From assembly GCA_041739525.1 (NCBI GenBank), contig JBGSNQ010000036.1:32150-96149 (forward strand): a stretch of 64,000 nucleotides of DNA, read 5' to 3'. The DNA comes from DATJGR01 sp041739525. Its GTDB lineage: Bacteria; Pseudomonadota; Gammaproteobacteria; Pseudomonadales; Azotimanducaceae. A program made the translations under genes and the position numbers. This document shows positions 52,083-60,541 of this stretch, piece after piece. Within the stretch, counting starts at the first letter, position 1. Each line of letters opens with the position of its first letter. Under the pieces are notes generated by a model that had not been told where the DNA came from, did not search any database, and saw only the letters and a list, made by a program, of their open reading frames with translations.

Positions 52083-52669
52083 GCCGGTACCGACGTGCGC
52101 AGGAAGTTGCGCAGCAGATCGTGGCCGCAGCGGGTCAGGATCGATTCCGGGTGGAACTGCACGCCCTCGATAGGCAGCGAGCGATGGCGTACTCCCATGG
52201 CTTCATCCACGGTGCCGTCTTCGTGCTCGGTCCATGCGGTCATCTCGAGACAGTCCGGTAAGCTGCTGCGCTCGACGATGAGCGAGTGGTAGCGGGTCGC
52301 CTCGAATGGGGATGGCAACCCTTCGAATACGCCACCACCGTTGTGATGGATCATCGACGTCTTCCCGTGCATTACCTGGCGTGCACGGATCACGTTGCCA
52401 CCGAACACGGCCCCGATGCATTGGTGGCCGAGGCAGACGCCGAGCAGAGGGATGTGTCCACCGAACGTACGCACCACCTCCATTGAGATGCCGGCTTCCA
52501 GGGGCGTGCAGGGTCCGGGCGAAATGACGATGAACTCAGGATTGAGTCTTTCGATCTGCGCCAAGGTGATTTCGTCGTTGCGGTGCACGACCACCTCGGC
52601 CCCGAGCTCTCCCAAGTACTGAACGACGTTGTAGGTGAATGAATCGTAGTTATCGATCATCAGCAGCAT
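52079..52669 (-). CDS. trpG: Anthranilate synthase amidotransferase component
   Basis: 196-aa class I glutamine amidotransferase that supplies ammonia to TrpE. Catalytic residues are visible: LGVCLGHQ with nucleophile Cys and QFHPES with His and Glu. It may also serve p-aminobenzoate synthesis if no pabA exists. First gene of trpGDC; the matching trpE is 8 kb away on the same strand behind other genes. Confidence 0.94.
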   Translation of the reverse strand: MLLMIDNYDSFTYNVVQYLGELGAEVVVHRNDEITLAQIERLNPEFIVISPGPCTPLEAGISMEVVRTFGGHIPLLGVCLGHQCIGAVFGGNVIRARQVMHGKTSMIHHNGGGVFEGLPSPFEATRYHSLIVERSSLPDCLEMTAWTEHEDGTVDEAMGVRHRSLPIEGVQFHPESILTRCGHDLLRNFLRTSVPA

Positions 52670-53099
52670 TTGAAAGCCATCCTTTGAGACGAAAGCGGAT
52701 CTGCCGTTCGACGAACCGTAGTTGCGCGGTGCGGTCGTGCGGCGGTCGAGGGATTTTTAAGCGTGTAGCGTGATGCGTGATGGGCGGGGCGCCCACGATG
52801 ACGTCTGACGGAACGTCGGTCGGAAACGGCTGTGTAACGGCTTTCGAAGCATCGTGCGCTTATAAGGGTTTCGAGTTCTCTACGCAATGTTTTTGCAGGC
52901 TTGGCGGTAACGGCCAGTAACAAACTGATACACCAAAATGACCGTTCGAAGCCGCGATTCTCTAGTTGGAAAGGATCGCGAACTGTATACTGCGCGACCT
53001 GTTAACTAATCAAATTTGACCCCGCCAACCAGCGCCTGCACCTTCAGCGTAATTCGTCTCCGCGGTCGCTGATCAAGGCGTAAAAACCCACCAAAACCA
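52670..53099. other. 430-bp intergenic region between trpG and the GH17-GT2 gene
   Basis: Divergent control region. The minus-strand trpG promoter is listed separately. For the plus-strand gene a possible -10 (TATACT, 52986-52991) is seen without a clear -35. There is no leader peptide with Trp codons and no attenuator-like pair of hairpins. AT content rises around 52880-53020, as expected for promoters. Confidence 0.7.
52859..52887 (-). promoter_or_regulatory. Sigma-70-like promoter for trpGDC
   Basis: On the minus strand TTGCGT (-35, 3/6) and TATAAG (-10, 5/6) are separated by exactly 17 bases. The implied transcript would have a leader of about 180 bases before trpG. Confidence 0.45.
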
Positions 53100-55718
53100 A
53101 TGAAAATCCTGATTGCGCTCGTCGTAGTGTGTTTGGGTTCCGCAGCCTTCTGGGCGTCCTTTGATCACCCGCTCCCCGCCCCTGATTGGTCCGGAAAACT
53201 GGGCGGCATCTCGTACAACCCGAGCGGTTTGTACGACAAGGCGAGCTTCGATCAACCGGTCCCCGAAACAGTGATTCGTGGGGACATGAAGCAACTGGCG
53301 ACGGTGACGAATCGTATTCGCACCTACTCGGTCGATCGTGGCCTCGATCGGGTGCCGTACGTCGCAAAGGACTTCGGCTTGAAGGTGACGCTCGGCATCT
53401 GGCTGAGCGACGACCGCCTGCTGAACGAAGCTGAACTAGCGCGTGGCATCGAAGTCATCCGCGACAATCCGGATACGGTCGACCGTGTCATCGTCGGTAA
53501 CGAGGCGGTGCTGCGTGGCGAACTGACGGCCAGTGACGTCGTGGCATACATGCATCGGGTCAGGAACGCGATTGCCAACCCGAACATAGAAGTAGGCACC
53601 GCCGACGTGTGGAGCGTCTGGCTCAAGTACCCCACTCTCGCGCAGGGCAGTGCGTTCGTCGGTATCCACCTGCTGCCGTATTGGGAAGGCATCGCTGCCA
53701 ACCAGAGCATGGGCTACGTCGCAGACCGCTACGCGATGATCAAAAAGGCGTTCCCTGACAAGAAGATCGTCATCGCCGAAACCGGTTGGCCGTCCGAAGG
53801 TCGCGTGAAGAAGGGTTCGGTGCCTTCCGAGTCGATGGAAGCGTTCTTCATTCGCAAGTTCCTGAAGCTCGCGGCGTCGAACAACTACGACTACTACATC
53901 ATCGAAGCCTACGACCAGCCGTGGAAAGCGGAGCAGGAAGGTGCGGTGGGTGCGTTCTGGGGGCTGTTCAACGCCGACCGGACGCCTAAATTCGAAATGA
54001 CCGGCGGGTTGTCGTCGTTCCCGCAGTGGCCGACATTTGCGACCTCGGCGGCGCTCGGCATTCTCGCGGTGGGAGCTTCCGTGTTGGCGTCTATACCGGC
54101 GGTCGCGTTGTCCGGCTATCTGCTGCTGGGCGGCATCGTCGGCTTCGTCGTCTCCGGTGTCGTGTTCATCATCGATGCATTGTCGTTGCGATACGTCGAC
54201 TGGGGCACCGTGGGCGGTGCGATGGTGGTGATGCCGGCGGTTCTGTTTACCGCTGTGGTGTTGCTGACTGAAACGGCAGAGTGGGCATTGAGCCTGTGGC
54301 GCGTGCGGCGCAAGTCGCTGCCGACCGTGGACTTCGGAGGGACGCCGCGCGTGTCGATCCACGTTCCGATTCACAACGAGCCGCCGCAGATGGTAATGGG
54401 CACGCTCGATGCGCTGGCGCGTCTCGACTATCCCGACTTCGAAGTCATCGTGCTCGACAACAACACCGCGTCGGACAGCGACTGGCGTCCCGTAGAAGCG
54501 CACTGCGAGGCACTGGGGCCGCGCTTCCGCTTCTTCCATTTCGATGGCATGAAAGGCTTCAAGGCCGGTGCATTGAACAAGGCGCTGGAGTTGACCGACC
54601 CGGCCGCGGCCTTCATTGGCGTCATCGACAGCGACTACCAGGTCTCGCCGGACTGGCTGAAGACCGTAGTGCCTGCATTTGGTGATCCGCATGTCGCGCT
54701 GGTTCAGGCACCGCAGGACTATCGCGATGCGAACGAGAGTCTGCTGAAGAAGTGTTGCTACGAGGAGTATCGCGGTTTCTTCCATGTCGGCATGGTGGAG
54801 CGCGACGAACACAACGCGATCATCCAGCACGGCACGATGTGTATGGTTCGTCGCACAGCACTAGTGGAAGTGGGTGGGTGGGCACCATGGTGCATCACGG
54901 AAGACACCGAACTTGGTCTGCGTCTGTTCGAGGCAGGTTATGTCGCGCACTACACGTCGAAGTCGCTAGGTCGCGGTCTGATGCCCGATACCTACGCAGC
55001 ATACAAAGGCCAGCGTTATCGCTGGGTGTACGGTGCGATGCAGATTCTGAAACGCCACGGTCGGATGCTGTTCGGTCGCGCCGGCAAGCTGACGCTCGCA
55101 CAGCGCTATCACTTCGTTGCCGGCTGGCTGCCATGGTTTGCCGACGCGTTCGCCTTGATCTTCTCCGTACTCGCGGTCATCTGGACCGGCCTGATGGTGG
55201 CGGCGCCGAAGTACTTCGACGTACCGTTGACCGCGTTGTCTTCGACGGCGCTTGCGCTGTTTCTGATCAAGACCATCAAGACGATCGTGCTGCACCGGGT
55301 GAAGGTCGGTGGCGGAATTCGCGCGTCGCTCGCATCCGCGGTCACGGGCCTCTCGCTCGCTTACATTGTCGGACGCGGCGTTCTGTTCGGACTGGTGACG
55401 TCGTCGACTCCGTTCGTACGTACACCGAAGTGCGAAGACTCCGCGCCGATCTCCACGGCATTGCGTATGAGCGCCGCCGAATCGCTGATGCTGGTGGCGA
55501 TCACGCTGGCGCTCGTTGCAACGGTGATGGTCACGCGTGTGGACGACCCGGCAGAGCAGGTATGGGCCGTCGCTTTGGCCGTGCTTGCCGTGCCCTATGC
55601 AGCGTCGTTGATCGTCGCGATCGGCTCGTGTATCAAACCGGCACGTCGTCCGGTGCTTGCACCCGAAATCACGCCGACACCGGCCTACCGGAACTCGGAT
55701 ATGGATCTGGCTGCTTGA
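53100..55718 (+). CDS. GH17-GT2 fusion, beta-glucan synthase (NdvB/NdvC-like)
   Basis: 872-aa bifunctional membrane protein. The N-terminal helix is followed by a GH17 domain with acid/base Glu135 (VGNEAVLRGE) and nucleophile Glu227 (IAETGWPSEG), three to four helices, then a GT2 domain with Asp510-Ser-Asp512, TED at 600-602 and QRYRW at 638-642, and a C-terminal helix bundle. The layout is that of Bradyrhizobium NdvC and Pseudomonas NdvB-like proteins: the GT2 makes a beta-glucan across the inner membrane and the periplasmic GH17 transglycosylates or branches it. No partner gene is adjacent apart from bufA, 39 bases downstream. Confidence 0.88.
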   Translation: MKILIALVVVCLGSAAFWASFDHPLPAPDWSGKLGGISYNPSGLYDKASFDQPVPETVIRGDMKQLATVTNRIRTYSVDRGLDRVPYVAKDFGLKVTLGIWLSDDRLLNEAELARGIEVIRDNPDTVDRVIVGNEAVLRGELTASDVVAYMHRVRNAIANPNIEVGTADVWSVWLKYPTLAQGSAFVGIHLLPYWEGIAANQSMGYVADRYAMIKKAFPDKKIVIAETGWPSEGRVKKGSVPSESMEAFFIRKFLKLAASNNYDYYIIEAYDQPWKAEQEGAVGAFWGLFNADRTPKFEMTGGLSSFPQWPTFATSAALGILAVGASVLASIPAVALSGYLLLGGIVGFVVSGVVFIIDALSLRYVDWGTVGGAMVVMPAVLFTAVVLLTETAEWALSLWRVRRKSLPTVDFGGTPRVSIHVPIHNEPPQMVMGTLDALARLDYPDFEVIVLDNNTASDSDWRPVEAHCEALGPRFRFFHFDGMKGFKAGALNKALELTDPAAAFIGVIDSDYQVSPDWLKTVVPAFGDPHVALVQAPQDYRDANESLLKKCCYEEYRGFFHVGMVERDEHNAIIQHGTMCMVRRTALVEVGGWAPWCITEDTELGLRLFEAGYVAHYTSKSLGRGLMPDTYAAYKGQRYRWVYGAMQILKRHGRMLFGRAGKLTLAQRYHFVAGWLPWFADAFALIFSVLAVIWTGLMVAAPKYFDVPLTALSSTALALFLIKTIKTIVLHRVKVGGGIRASLASAVTGLSLAYIVGRGVLFGLVTSSTPFVRTPKCEDSAPISTALRMSAAESLMLVAITLALVATVMVTRVDDPAEQVWAVALAVLAVPYAASLIVAIGSCIKPARRPVLAPEITPTPAYRNSDMDLAA

Positions 55719-55757
55719 GGTAGTTGATCCGACAACGCGAACGAGAGGAGAGGTGAT

Positions 55758-56018
55758 ATGAACGGACGACAAGCGACGGGCGCGGCTTTTGCGATGGCGG
55801 CGGCGAGCTTCTTTATGCCGGCCACCGCTGCAGATGGTGCATCGACGTCTACGGCGGCGGGCGTGCACTGCTACGGCGTGAACGGCTGTAAGGGGCAGAA
55901 CGACTGCAAGACCGATCAGAACATGTGTAAGGGCCAGGGCTCCTGCCAGGGCAAGGGCTTCACCACGATGAAGTCGGAGCAGGAGTGCATCAAGGCTGGC
56001 GGCAAAGTCGGCAAATAG
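55758..56018 (+). CDS. bufA2: BufA2-type bufferin precursor (copper-related RiPP)
   Basis: 86-aa protein with a signal peptide ending near ATAAD, then a short Cys-rich peptide. Six Cys at 38, 44, 50, 57, 63 and 77 sit in a glycine/lysine-rich pattern (CYGVNGCKGQ, MCKGQGSCQGKG). This matches the BufA2 family of periplasmic metallophores whose Cys are oxidatively modified by an MNIO enzyme before export. Very strong ribosome site (AGGAGAGGTGAT). The MNIO and DUF2063 genes follow at once. Metal binding, probably copper, is from family knowledge. Confidence 0.88.
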   Translation: MNGRQATGAAFAMAAASFFMPATAADGASTSTAAGVHCYGVNGCKGQNDCKTDQNMCKGQGSCQGKGFTTMKSEQECIKAGGKVGK

Positions 56019-56033
56019 CCGAATGCAGCGACG

Positions 56034-56056
56034 AAGGGCGGCCCTGAGCCGCCCTT
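56034..56056 (+). terminator. Hairpin between bufA2 and bufB (partial terminator)
   Basis: Perfect 9-bp stem AAGGGCGGC / GCCGCCCTT with a 5-base loop, 16 bases after the bufA2 stop, followed by a weak T-rich tail (CTGTTTG). It could end most transcripts or protect the 3' end of bufA2 mRNA, giving much more precursor than maturase. Confidence 0.7.
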
Positions 56057-56092
56057 CTGTTTGAGCAGAACAGGAAGGCGTATAGGCGCGCG

Positions 56093-56920
56093 ATGAACGG
56101 ACCGCGCAACCTCGGTTTCGGACTCGGCTTACGCACCGCGTACTACGAACAGATTCTGGCTGAGCGACCGCCGATCGATTGGTTCGAGATTCTCTCCGAA
56201 AACTACCTCGTGCCCGGCGGCAAGCCGCTGTACTACCTCGATCGCGTGCGCGAGTTGTATCCACTGGTGATGCACGGCGTGTCCCTGTCCATAGGCAGCG
56301 TGGACCCGCTCGACTTCGACTATCTCAGACAACTGAGGTCGCTTGCCGATCGCATTGAGCCTGAGTGGATCTCGGATCATCTTTGCTGGACCGGATTCGG
56401 TGGCCACAACTTTCACGACCTGATGCCGTTGCCGTATGACCGTGCGACGGCGCGCCATGTCACCGAGCGGGTGCAACGGGTGCAGGACTATCTCGGCCGC
56501 CGGATCCTGCTCGAGAACGTCTCGAGCTATCTCGAGTATCACCAGTCCGAAATGACAGAGTGGGAGTTCGCAAAGGAAGTAGCGGAAAGTGCGGATTGCC
56601 GGTTGCTGCTCGACGTCAACAATGTCCACGTCAGCTCGGTGAATCACGGCTTCGATGCGCTGAAATATATCCAATCGATACCGCGTGGGTTGGTACAGCA
56701 GATTCACATCGCCGGTCATCGCGACCACGGCAACTACATCATCGACAGCCACGATCAACCCGTCGTCGATGCGGTTTGGAATCTCTACGAGCAGGCGCTC
56801 CAACGGTTCGGTTCGGTCGCAACGATGATTGAACGAGACGACAACATGCCGCCGCTGGCCGAGTTGCTGGAGGAACTCGCTCACGCGAGATCCATATCCG
56901 AGCGCGTGTTGACTCCATGA
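56093..56920 (+). CDS. bufB: MNIO (DUF692) bufferin maturase BufB
   Basis: 275-aa multinuclear non-heme iron oxidase with a TIM-barrel fold. Expected metal ligands are visible: His61 (MHGVSLS), Asp95/His96 (WISDHLCW), Glu141-Asn142 (LLENVSSY), Asp174, Asn176 and Asn177 (LLLDVNNVHV), His205, His209 and His212 (HIAGHRDHG), Asp218/His220 (IIDSHDQPV), Glu247/Asp249 (MIERDD). Relatives convert peptide Cys into oxazolone/thioamide or thiooxazole groups. It overlaps bufC by four bases. Confidence 0.92.
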   Translation: MNGPRNLGFGLGLRTAYYEQILAERPPIDWFEILSENYLVPGGKPLYYLDRVRELYPLVMHGVSLSIGSVDPLDFDYLRQLRSLADRIEPEWISDHLCWTGFGGHNFHDLMPLPYDRATARHVTERVQRVQDYLGRRILLENVSSYLEYHQSEMTEWEFAKEVAESADCRLLLDVNNVHVSSVNHGFDALKYIQSIPRGLVQQIHIAGHRDHGNYIIDSHDQPVVDAVWNLYEQALQRFGSVATMIERDDNMPPLAELLEELAHARSISERVLTP

Positions 56921-57699
56921 ACGCACTCAAAGACCTGCAACAGCAATTTGGTCGCTTTCTGCTCGAGGGCGACGCTCGATTCGAGCGTACGGTGGTTGGT
57001 ACGGCCGCGCTCGACGCGCACTCGCGGCTGCAGATCTACGCCAACGCGTACCGTACCCGCCTCACGGAAGCCTTGTCTGCCGATTATCCCATGCTGCGCG
57101 CCTTCATCGGCGATAACGCCTTTGTAGAGCTGTCAGCAGCCTACATCGTCGCGTTTCCGTCGAAATCGTTCACGCTGCGCGACTTCGGTGCCCGGCTCCC
57201 TCAGTTCATCGAATCGCAGACATCGCTTCCGGAACGCGCATTCGCGGCAGAGCTGGCCGCGTTCGAGTGGGCGCTGGTGGAAGCGTTCGATGCGAAAGAT
57301 CAGGTCTCGGTAGGCATTGCCGATATGGCGGCGATTGCTCCTGAAGCATGGCCGCTGCTCGAGATCGACGCGCACCCATCGATGCGCCGCGTACGAATGC
57401 GATTCAATACGCCGGTCGTCTGGAGCGCGTTGAAGTCGCAAGAGAACATTCGCCTCGTTGCCGAACCGAGTGACAGTGTCGCTTATGTGGTCTGGCGGCA
57501 GGGTCTGTCGTGCGTGTTCCGATCCATGGATCCGATCGAAGATTCCGCGTGGAGAGCGGTTGCGGGCGGCGCAACCTTCGGCGCGATGTGCGACGGGCTG
57601 CTCGATTGGTTGACGCCGGACGAGATTCCGCCGCGAGCGGCGCAACTGCTACGAACGTGGCTAGTGGATGGCTTGATCGCGAAACTACACACCCAGTAA
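56917..57699 (+). CDS. bufC: DUF2063 bufferin-modification partner BufC
   Basis: 260-aa protein. The N-terminal DUF2063 domain is recognisable as LQQQFGRFLLEGD, then RLQIYANAYRTRLTEALSAD and LRAFIGDNAFVELSAAYI. Such partners (HvfC/BufC type) bind the precursor leader and present it to the MNIO enzyme. The C-terminal half is an RRE-like or winged domain by family knowledge. The start overlaps bufB as ATGA. Confidence 0.9.
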   Translation: MNALKDLQQQFGRFLLEGDARFERTVVGTAALDAHSRLQIYANAYRTRLTEALSADYPMLRAFIGDNAFVELSAAYIVAFPSKSFTLRDFGARLPQFIESQTSLPERAFAAELAAFEWALVEAFDAKDQVSVGIADMAAIAPEAWPLLEIDAHPSMRRVRMRFNTPVVWSALKSQENIRLVAEPSDSVAYVVWRQGLSCVFRSMDPIEDSAWRAVAGGATFGAMCDGLLDWLTPDEIPPRAAQLLRTWLVDGLIAKLHTQ

Positions 57700-57770
57700 T
57701 CGGCAGAATCGGAACCGAACGCCGCGCGGTCATGGGAGTTCCGAACGAATCGGCGGTGACTGTATTGCGA

Positions 57771-58052
57771 TCATGGTGAGCCCAAAGCGGGGTTTACCCA
57801 CGCACCGATCAGCCAGCGCGCCGGCCCGATCTGCACGGCAACCGCGTTGCCACCGCGTTCGGCGGTTTGCTCGAGCCATGGAGTTGCTGCGTCTGCCGAG
57901 TCGAATCGTTTGGGCAGAATCGCCACCGCGCGGATGCCGGGAAAATGCGCTTGCGACGCGGCGGGTGTCGCGAGGCTGCGTGACAGGAACAAGCCGCGGA
58001 CCATTCCGTCCGCACCGATCACTTCATGTGTGACGAAGCGCATCGTGGTCAT
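57771..58052 (-). CDS. 93-aa protein of unknown function
   Basis: Start taken at the ATG at 58052, with another ATG at 58043. The segment RAVAILPKRFDSADAATPWLEQT and a C-terminal VQIGPARWLIGAWVN are the main features. I recognise no family. It follows the DUF6316 gene by six bases and is probably co-transcribed. It converges with bufC, ending 71 bases away. Confidence 0.6.
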   Translation of the reverse strand: MTTMRFVTHEVIGADGMVRGLFLSRSLATPAASQAHFPGIRAVAILPKRFDSADAATPWLEQTAERGGNAVAVQIGPARWLIGAWVNPALGSP

Positions 58053-58058
58053 CAAATC

Positions 58059-58274
58059 TCAATTGGAAACACCGGGTGTGTCCCACGGCCCGAAGTTGGG
58101 TCTGATGCCTTTGTCCATCAGATAGCGCCTCAGTTCGCGCCTCGCTTCATCTGGGTTCGGAAAGGGACCCTCGTTGCCGCCTTCGCGCGTCGTGAAGAAC
58201 CACTTCCCGTCAACGACGAAGAATCGGTCGCTGCGAAAAACACTGATTTCCTTCGGGTCGGACTCGCGTTTCAT
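58059..58274 (-). CDS. DUF6316-like small protein
   Basis: 71 aa, with FRSDRFFVVDGKWFFTTREG followed by GPFPNPDEARREL, which matches my recollection of DUF6316 proteins of gammaproteobacteria, function unknown. Start set at 58274; 13 more residues upstream are possible but weak. First gene of a two-gene minus-strand unit. Confidence 0.65.
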   Translation of the reverse strand: MKRESDPKEISVFRSDRFFVVDGKWFFTTREGGNEGPFPNPDEARRELRRYLMDKGIRPNFGPWDTPGVSN

Positions 58275-58365
58275 GATGCTATCGGCGACGCAGCCGAGCC
58301 GAGTGTAACTCACCTTTCGATCGCGTATCGTCGTCTGATCTCAGGCAACCCGGACGATCACACTC

Positions 58366-58749
58366 ATGATGGATCGAAGCGAAACGAGCCTCGGTGTAGC
58401 ACGCGCAATGGTCGACGCGTGGCGCGCCTTGGATTGGAACCGTGTTGCAAGCCTCTTCAGCGAAGACGGTGTGCTGCAGGTCGTACCGCTGAAACCCCAG
58501 GTGGGGCGGGCGGCGATCAAGGCCCATCTCGATCAGGTGGCGTCCGGGATCGAGCGGCTCGACTTCAAGATCAAACATCTAAATGCGGTCGGCCACATCG
58601 TGTTGTTCGAGCGTTCGGATGAGTTCGTCTACAAGGGCCGCAGTGGAAGCGTGCCCGTCGTCGGCGTGATGGAAATCGCTGACGGACACGTCAAGGCGTG
58701 GCGCGAATACATGGATCTGGCGACGATGTCGAAAGCGATGGGTTCCTAG
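58366..58749 (+). CDS. Limonene-epoxide-hydrolase / NTF2-like protein
   Basis: 127-aa alpha+beta barrel of the SnoaL/limonene-1,2-epoxide hydrolase group. Segments AMVDAWRALDWNRVASLF, GVMEIADGHVKAWREYMDL and an Asp/Arg pair (ERSDEFVY, REYMD) fit the group. It might hydrate an epoxide or be a binding protein. The next gene follows by 12 bases. Confidence 0.78.
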   Translation: MMDRSETSLGVARAMVDAWRALDWNRVASLFSEDGVLQVVPLKPQVGRAAIKAHLDQVASGIERLDFKIKHLNAVGHIVLFERSDEFVYKGRSGSVPVVGVMEIADGHVKAWREYMDLATMSKAMGS

Positions 58750-58761
58750 AGGGAAGGCGAC

Positions 58762-59355
58762 ATGACGCGTAGGTTCTACAACGAAGGGTCGCGCGAAATA
58801 CAGGATCGTTTCGACAGCCGACGCATCGCCGATCGGCTGGAGCAGATAACGTTGCGGCGTGCATTCACGGACGACGACAAGGCATTCATCTCACGAGCGC
58901 CGATGTTCTTTCTCGCCACGGCCGATGCCGAGGGACACCCCGACTGCTCGTACAAAGGCGGGATGCCCGGATTCGTTCGAGTGGTCGACGAAGTGACGCT
59001 CGCATTCCCCAGCTACGACGGCAACGGTCAGTTTCGCAGCCTCGGAAATCTCACGGTCAATCCGCAGGTCGGGATGCTGTTCATCGACTTCGAAGCGACG
59101 AGGCGCATCCGCGTAAACGGTGTTGCGTCGATCGATCACGAAGATGCTCTGCTGGCCACATATCCTGGCGCCGACATGGTCGTGCGCGTTCGTGCAGAAG
59201 AGATCTTTCCGAACTGCCCGCGTTACGTTCACAAGATGCAGATGACCGAATTGTCCGTGTACGCGCCCCGCTCGAACTACGAACCGCCGGCTCCTGCATG
59301 GAAGCAGATGGAAGCGTTTCGCGATCACTTGCCGGCCGACCCCTCGAAGCGGTAG
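58762..59355 (+). CDS. Pyridoxamine 5'-phosphate oxidase-like flavin protein
   Basis: 197-aa PNPOx-like split-barrel protein, probably binding FMN or F420. Marks are FISRAPMFFLATADAEGHPDCS and GNGQFRSLGNLTVNPQVGML. These proteins include many of unknown reaction. The start has AAGG upstream. It is in an apparent operon with the NTF2-like gene. Confidence 0.8.
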   Translation: MTRRFYNEGSREIQDRFDSRRIADRLEQITLRRAFTDDDKAFISRAPMFFLATADAEGHPDCSYKGGMPGFVRVVDEVTLAFPSYDGNGQFRSLGNLTVNPQVGMLFIDFEATRRIRVNGVASIDHEDALLATYPGADMVVRVRAEEIFPNCPRYVHKMQMTELSVYAPRSNYEPPAPAWKQMEAFRDHLPADPSKR

Positions 59356-59421
59356 CCAGCTTCTATCGGCCCAACCATTCAGCTAAGGTGTGGCGCGTCG
59401 ATTCCAACCGGAGGGAGAGGA

Positions 59422-59812
59422 ATGGCGAGTTTCATGGCACCGCTGAGCGACTACACGTACGCCGCGCTTCGTATCGTCACGGGTCTGCTGTTCATGTTTC
59501 ACGGCTCACAAAAGCTGTTGGGGTGGCCGGTCCCGCCGATGGATGGCATGCCGCCGTTCATCACGTACATCGCCGGGCCGATAGAGCTCATTGGTGGGGC
59601 GCTGGTGATGGTCGGGCTGATGACGCCGTTGGGCGGCGTTCGTGTCGAGTGGTCTGATGGCCGCTGCATATTGGATGGCGCATGGTACGCACGCGTTGTA
59701 TCCGATGCTCAACGGCGGCGAACTCGCAATCGTGTTCTGCTTTGCCTTCCTGTACATCTCATCGCACGGCCCCGGCATGTGGAGTCTCGATGCGATGCGG
59801 GGCACGCGATAG
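59422..59812 (+). pseudogene. DoxX family membrane protein, frameshifted
   Basis: The reading frame from 59422 codes for a DoxX N-terminus (YAALRIVTGLLFMFHGSQKL, GPIELIGGALVMVGLMTP) and then loses sense after about residue 70. The missing half continues in the next frame as WAAFVSSGLMAAAYWMAHGT and ends ...WSLDAMRGTR at the TAG 59810-59812. Removing one T at 59629/59630 restores a continuous protein of about 129 aa, the normal DoxX length. It is either a true disruption or a base error. As read, the frame instead runs to 59910 with unrelated sequence. Confidence 0.85.
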
Positions 59813-59827
59813 GAAGTCCGCGGGGTT

Positions 59828-60541
59828 CTAGATCTGAATTGTCGGTCGATGCGCGCCGTTGGCGCCCGGCTGTTCCGGAGCGTCGCCACTGGAACTGGTG
59901 TTCAGCTTAAGCGTTCCTTCCATCGCACCGGCGAGATCGAGGCGAATGGGAACCGTCAGGCCGTCGACCTGCCCTAGCCAGATCGTGGCGTCGATGCGTT
60001 CATTGTCCTGGTTGTTCACCTCGAACGTGCAACGCTCGGTAGCGCCGGTCTTCGACGACGACACGGCCTCCTGATTGGTCAGCTTCAGCGAGAACTGGTC
60101 CTTGCCGTTATGCACGGCCGATCCGGCTGAGGCGCAATCGCGCGACACGAACAGTGCTGACAGCAGATCGATGCTCGTCGGTGCACGCGGCGAACGTACC
60201 TGGCCGTTCTTGACGTACGTCAGGTGACCGTCGCTCAGCATCAGCTCCTTCACTTTGTCGCGGGCGCGTTCGATGTAGCGGTAGCCGTCGTTGACGGGAC
60301 CACTGTCGTTCAGCCGGCCGGTCGAACTGAACATGGTCTGCCACTGCGTGACGAAGCTCAGAACGCCGACGGTCCATGCCTTGCCGCTGATCTCGTAGCG
60401 GGCGTCGTCGGTCTCGATTTTGATCTCCGCGGCACCCACTTTGGCGCCGGCGACGAAGGCGTCGTAGCCCAACGTCGTCTGCTGTGCGCAAACCGGCGCA
60501 GCCGCTAGGAGTAGAAGGGTCGCAACGGTGACGGAGCGCAT
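59828..60541 (-). CDS. DUF3108 domain-containing exported protein
   Basis: 237 aa with a signal peptide (VATLLLLAAAPVCAQ) and a DUF3108 beta-barrel-like domain (LGYDAFVAGAKVGAAEIKIE, WLGQVDGLTVPIRLDL). It is predicted to be periplasmic; no function is known. It ends 16 bases after the DoxX remnant and lies 95 bases downstream of trpE on the same strand. Confidence 0.82.
   Translation of the reverse strand: MRSVTVATLLLLAAAPVCAQQTTLGYDAFVAGAKVGAAEIKIETDDARYEISGKAWTVGVLSFVTQWQTMFSSTGRLNDSGPVNDGYRYIERARDKVKELMLSDGHLTYVKNGQVRSPRAPTSIDLLSALFVSRDCASAGSAVHNGKDQFSLKLTNQEAVSSSKTGATERCTFEVNNQDNERIDATIWLGQVDGLTVPIRLDLAGAMEGTLKLNTSSSGDAPEQPGANGAHRPTIQI

Noticed and set aside
52670..52923. trp leader peptide and attenuator ahead of trpG
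   Set aside because: Short frames on the minus strand in this region contain no Trp codons and I see no alternative pair of stems with a T-run.
53436..54830. A 464-codon open frame antisense to the GH17-GT2 gene
   Set aside because: Composition is His/Arg/Gln-rich and domain-free, while the plus strand encodes both GH17 and GT2 active sites.
55758..56018. Metallothionein
   Set aside because: A signal peptide and the directly following MNIO and DUF2063 genes fit a bufferin precursor better than a cytoplasmic metallothionein.
53100..60541. Prophage or tailocin in the trpE-trpG gap, as in Pseudomonas
   Set aside because: No structural, lysis or regulatory phage genes; the genes are metabolic and RiPP-related.
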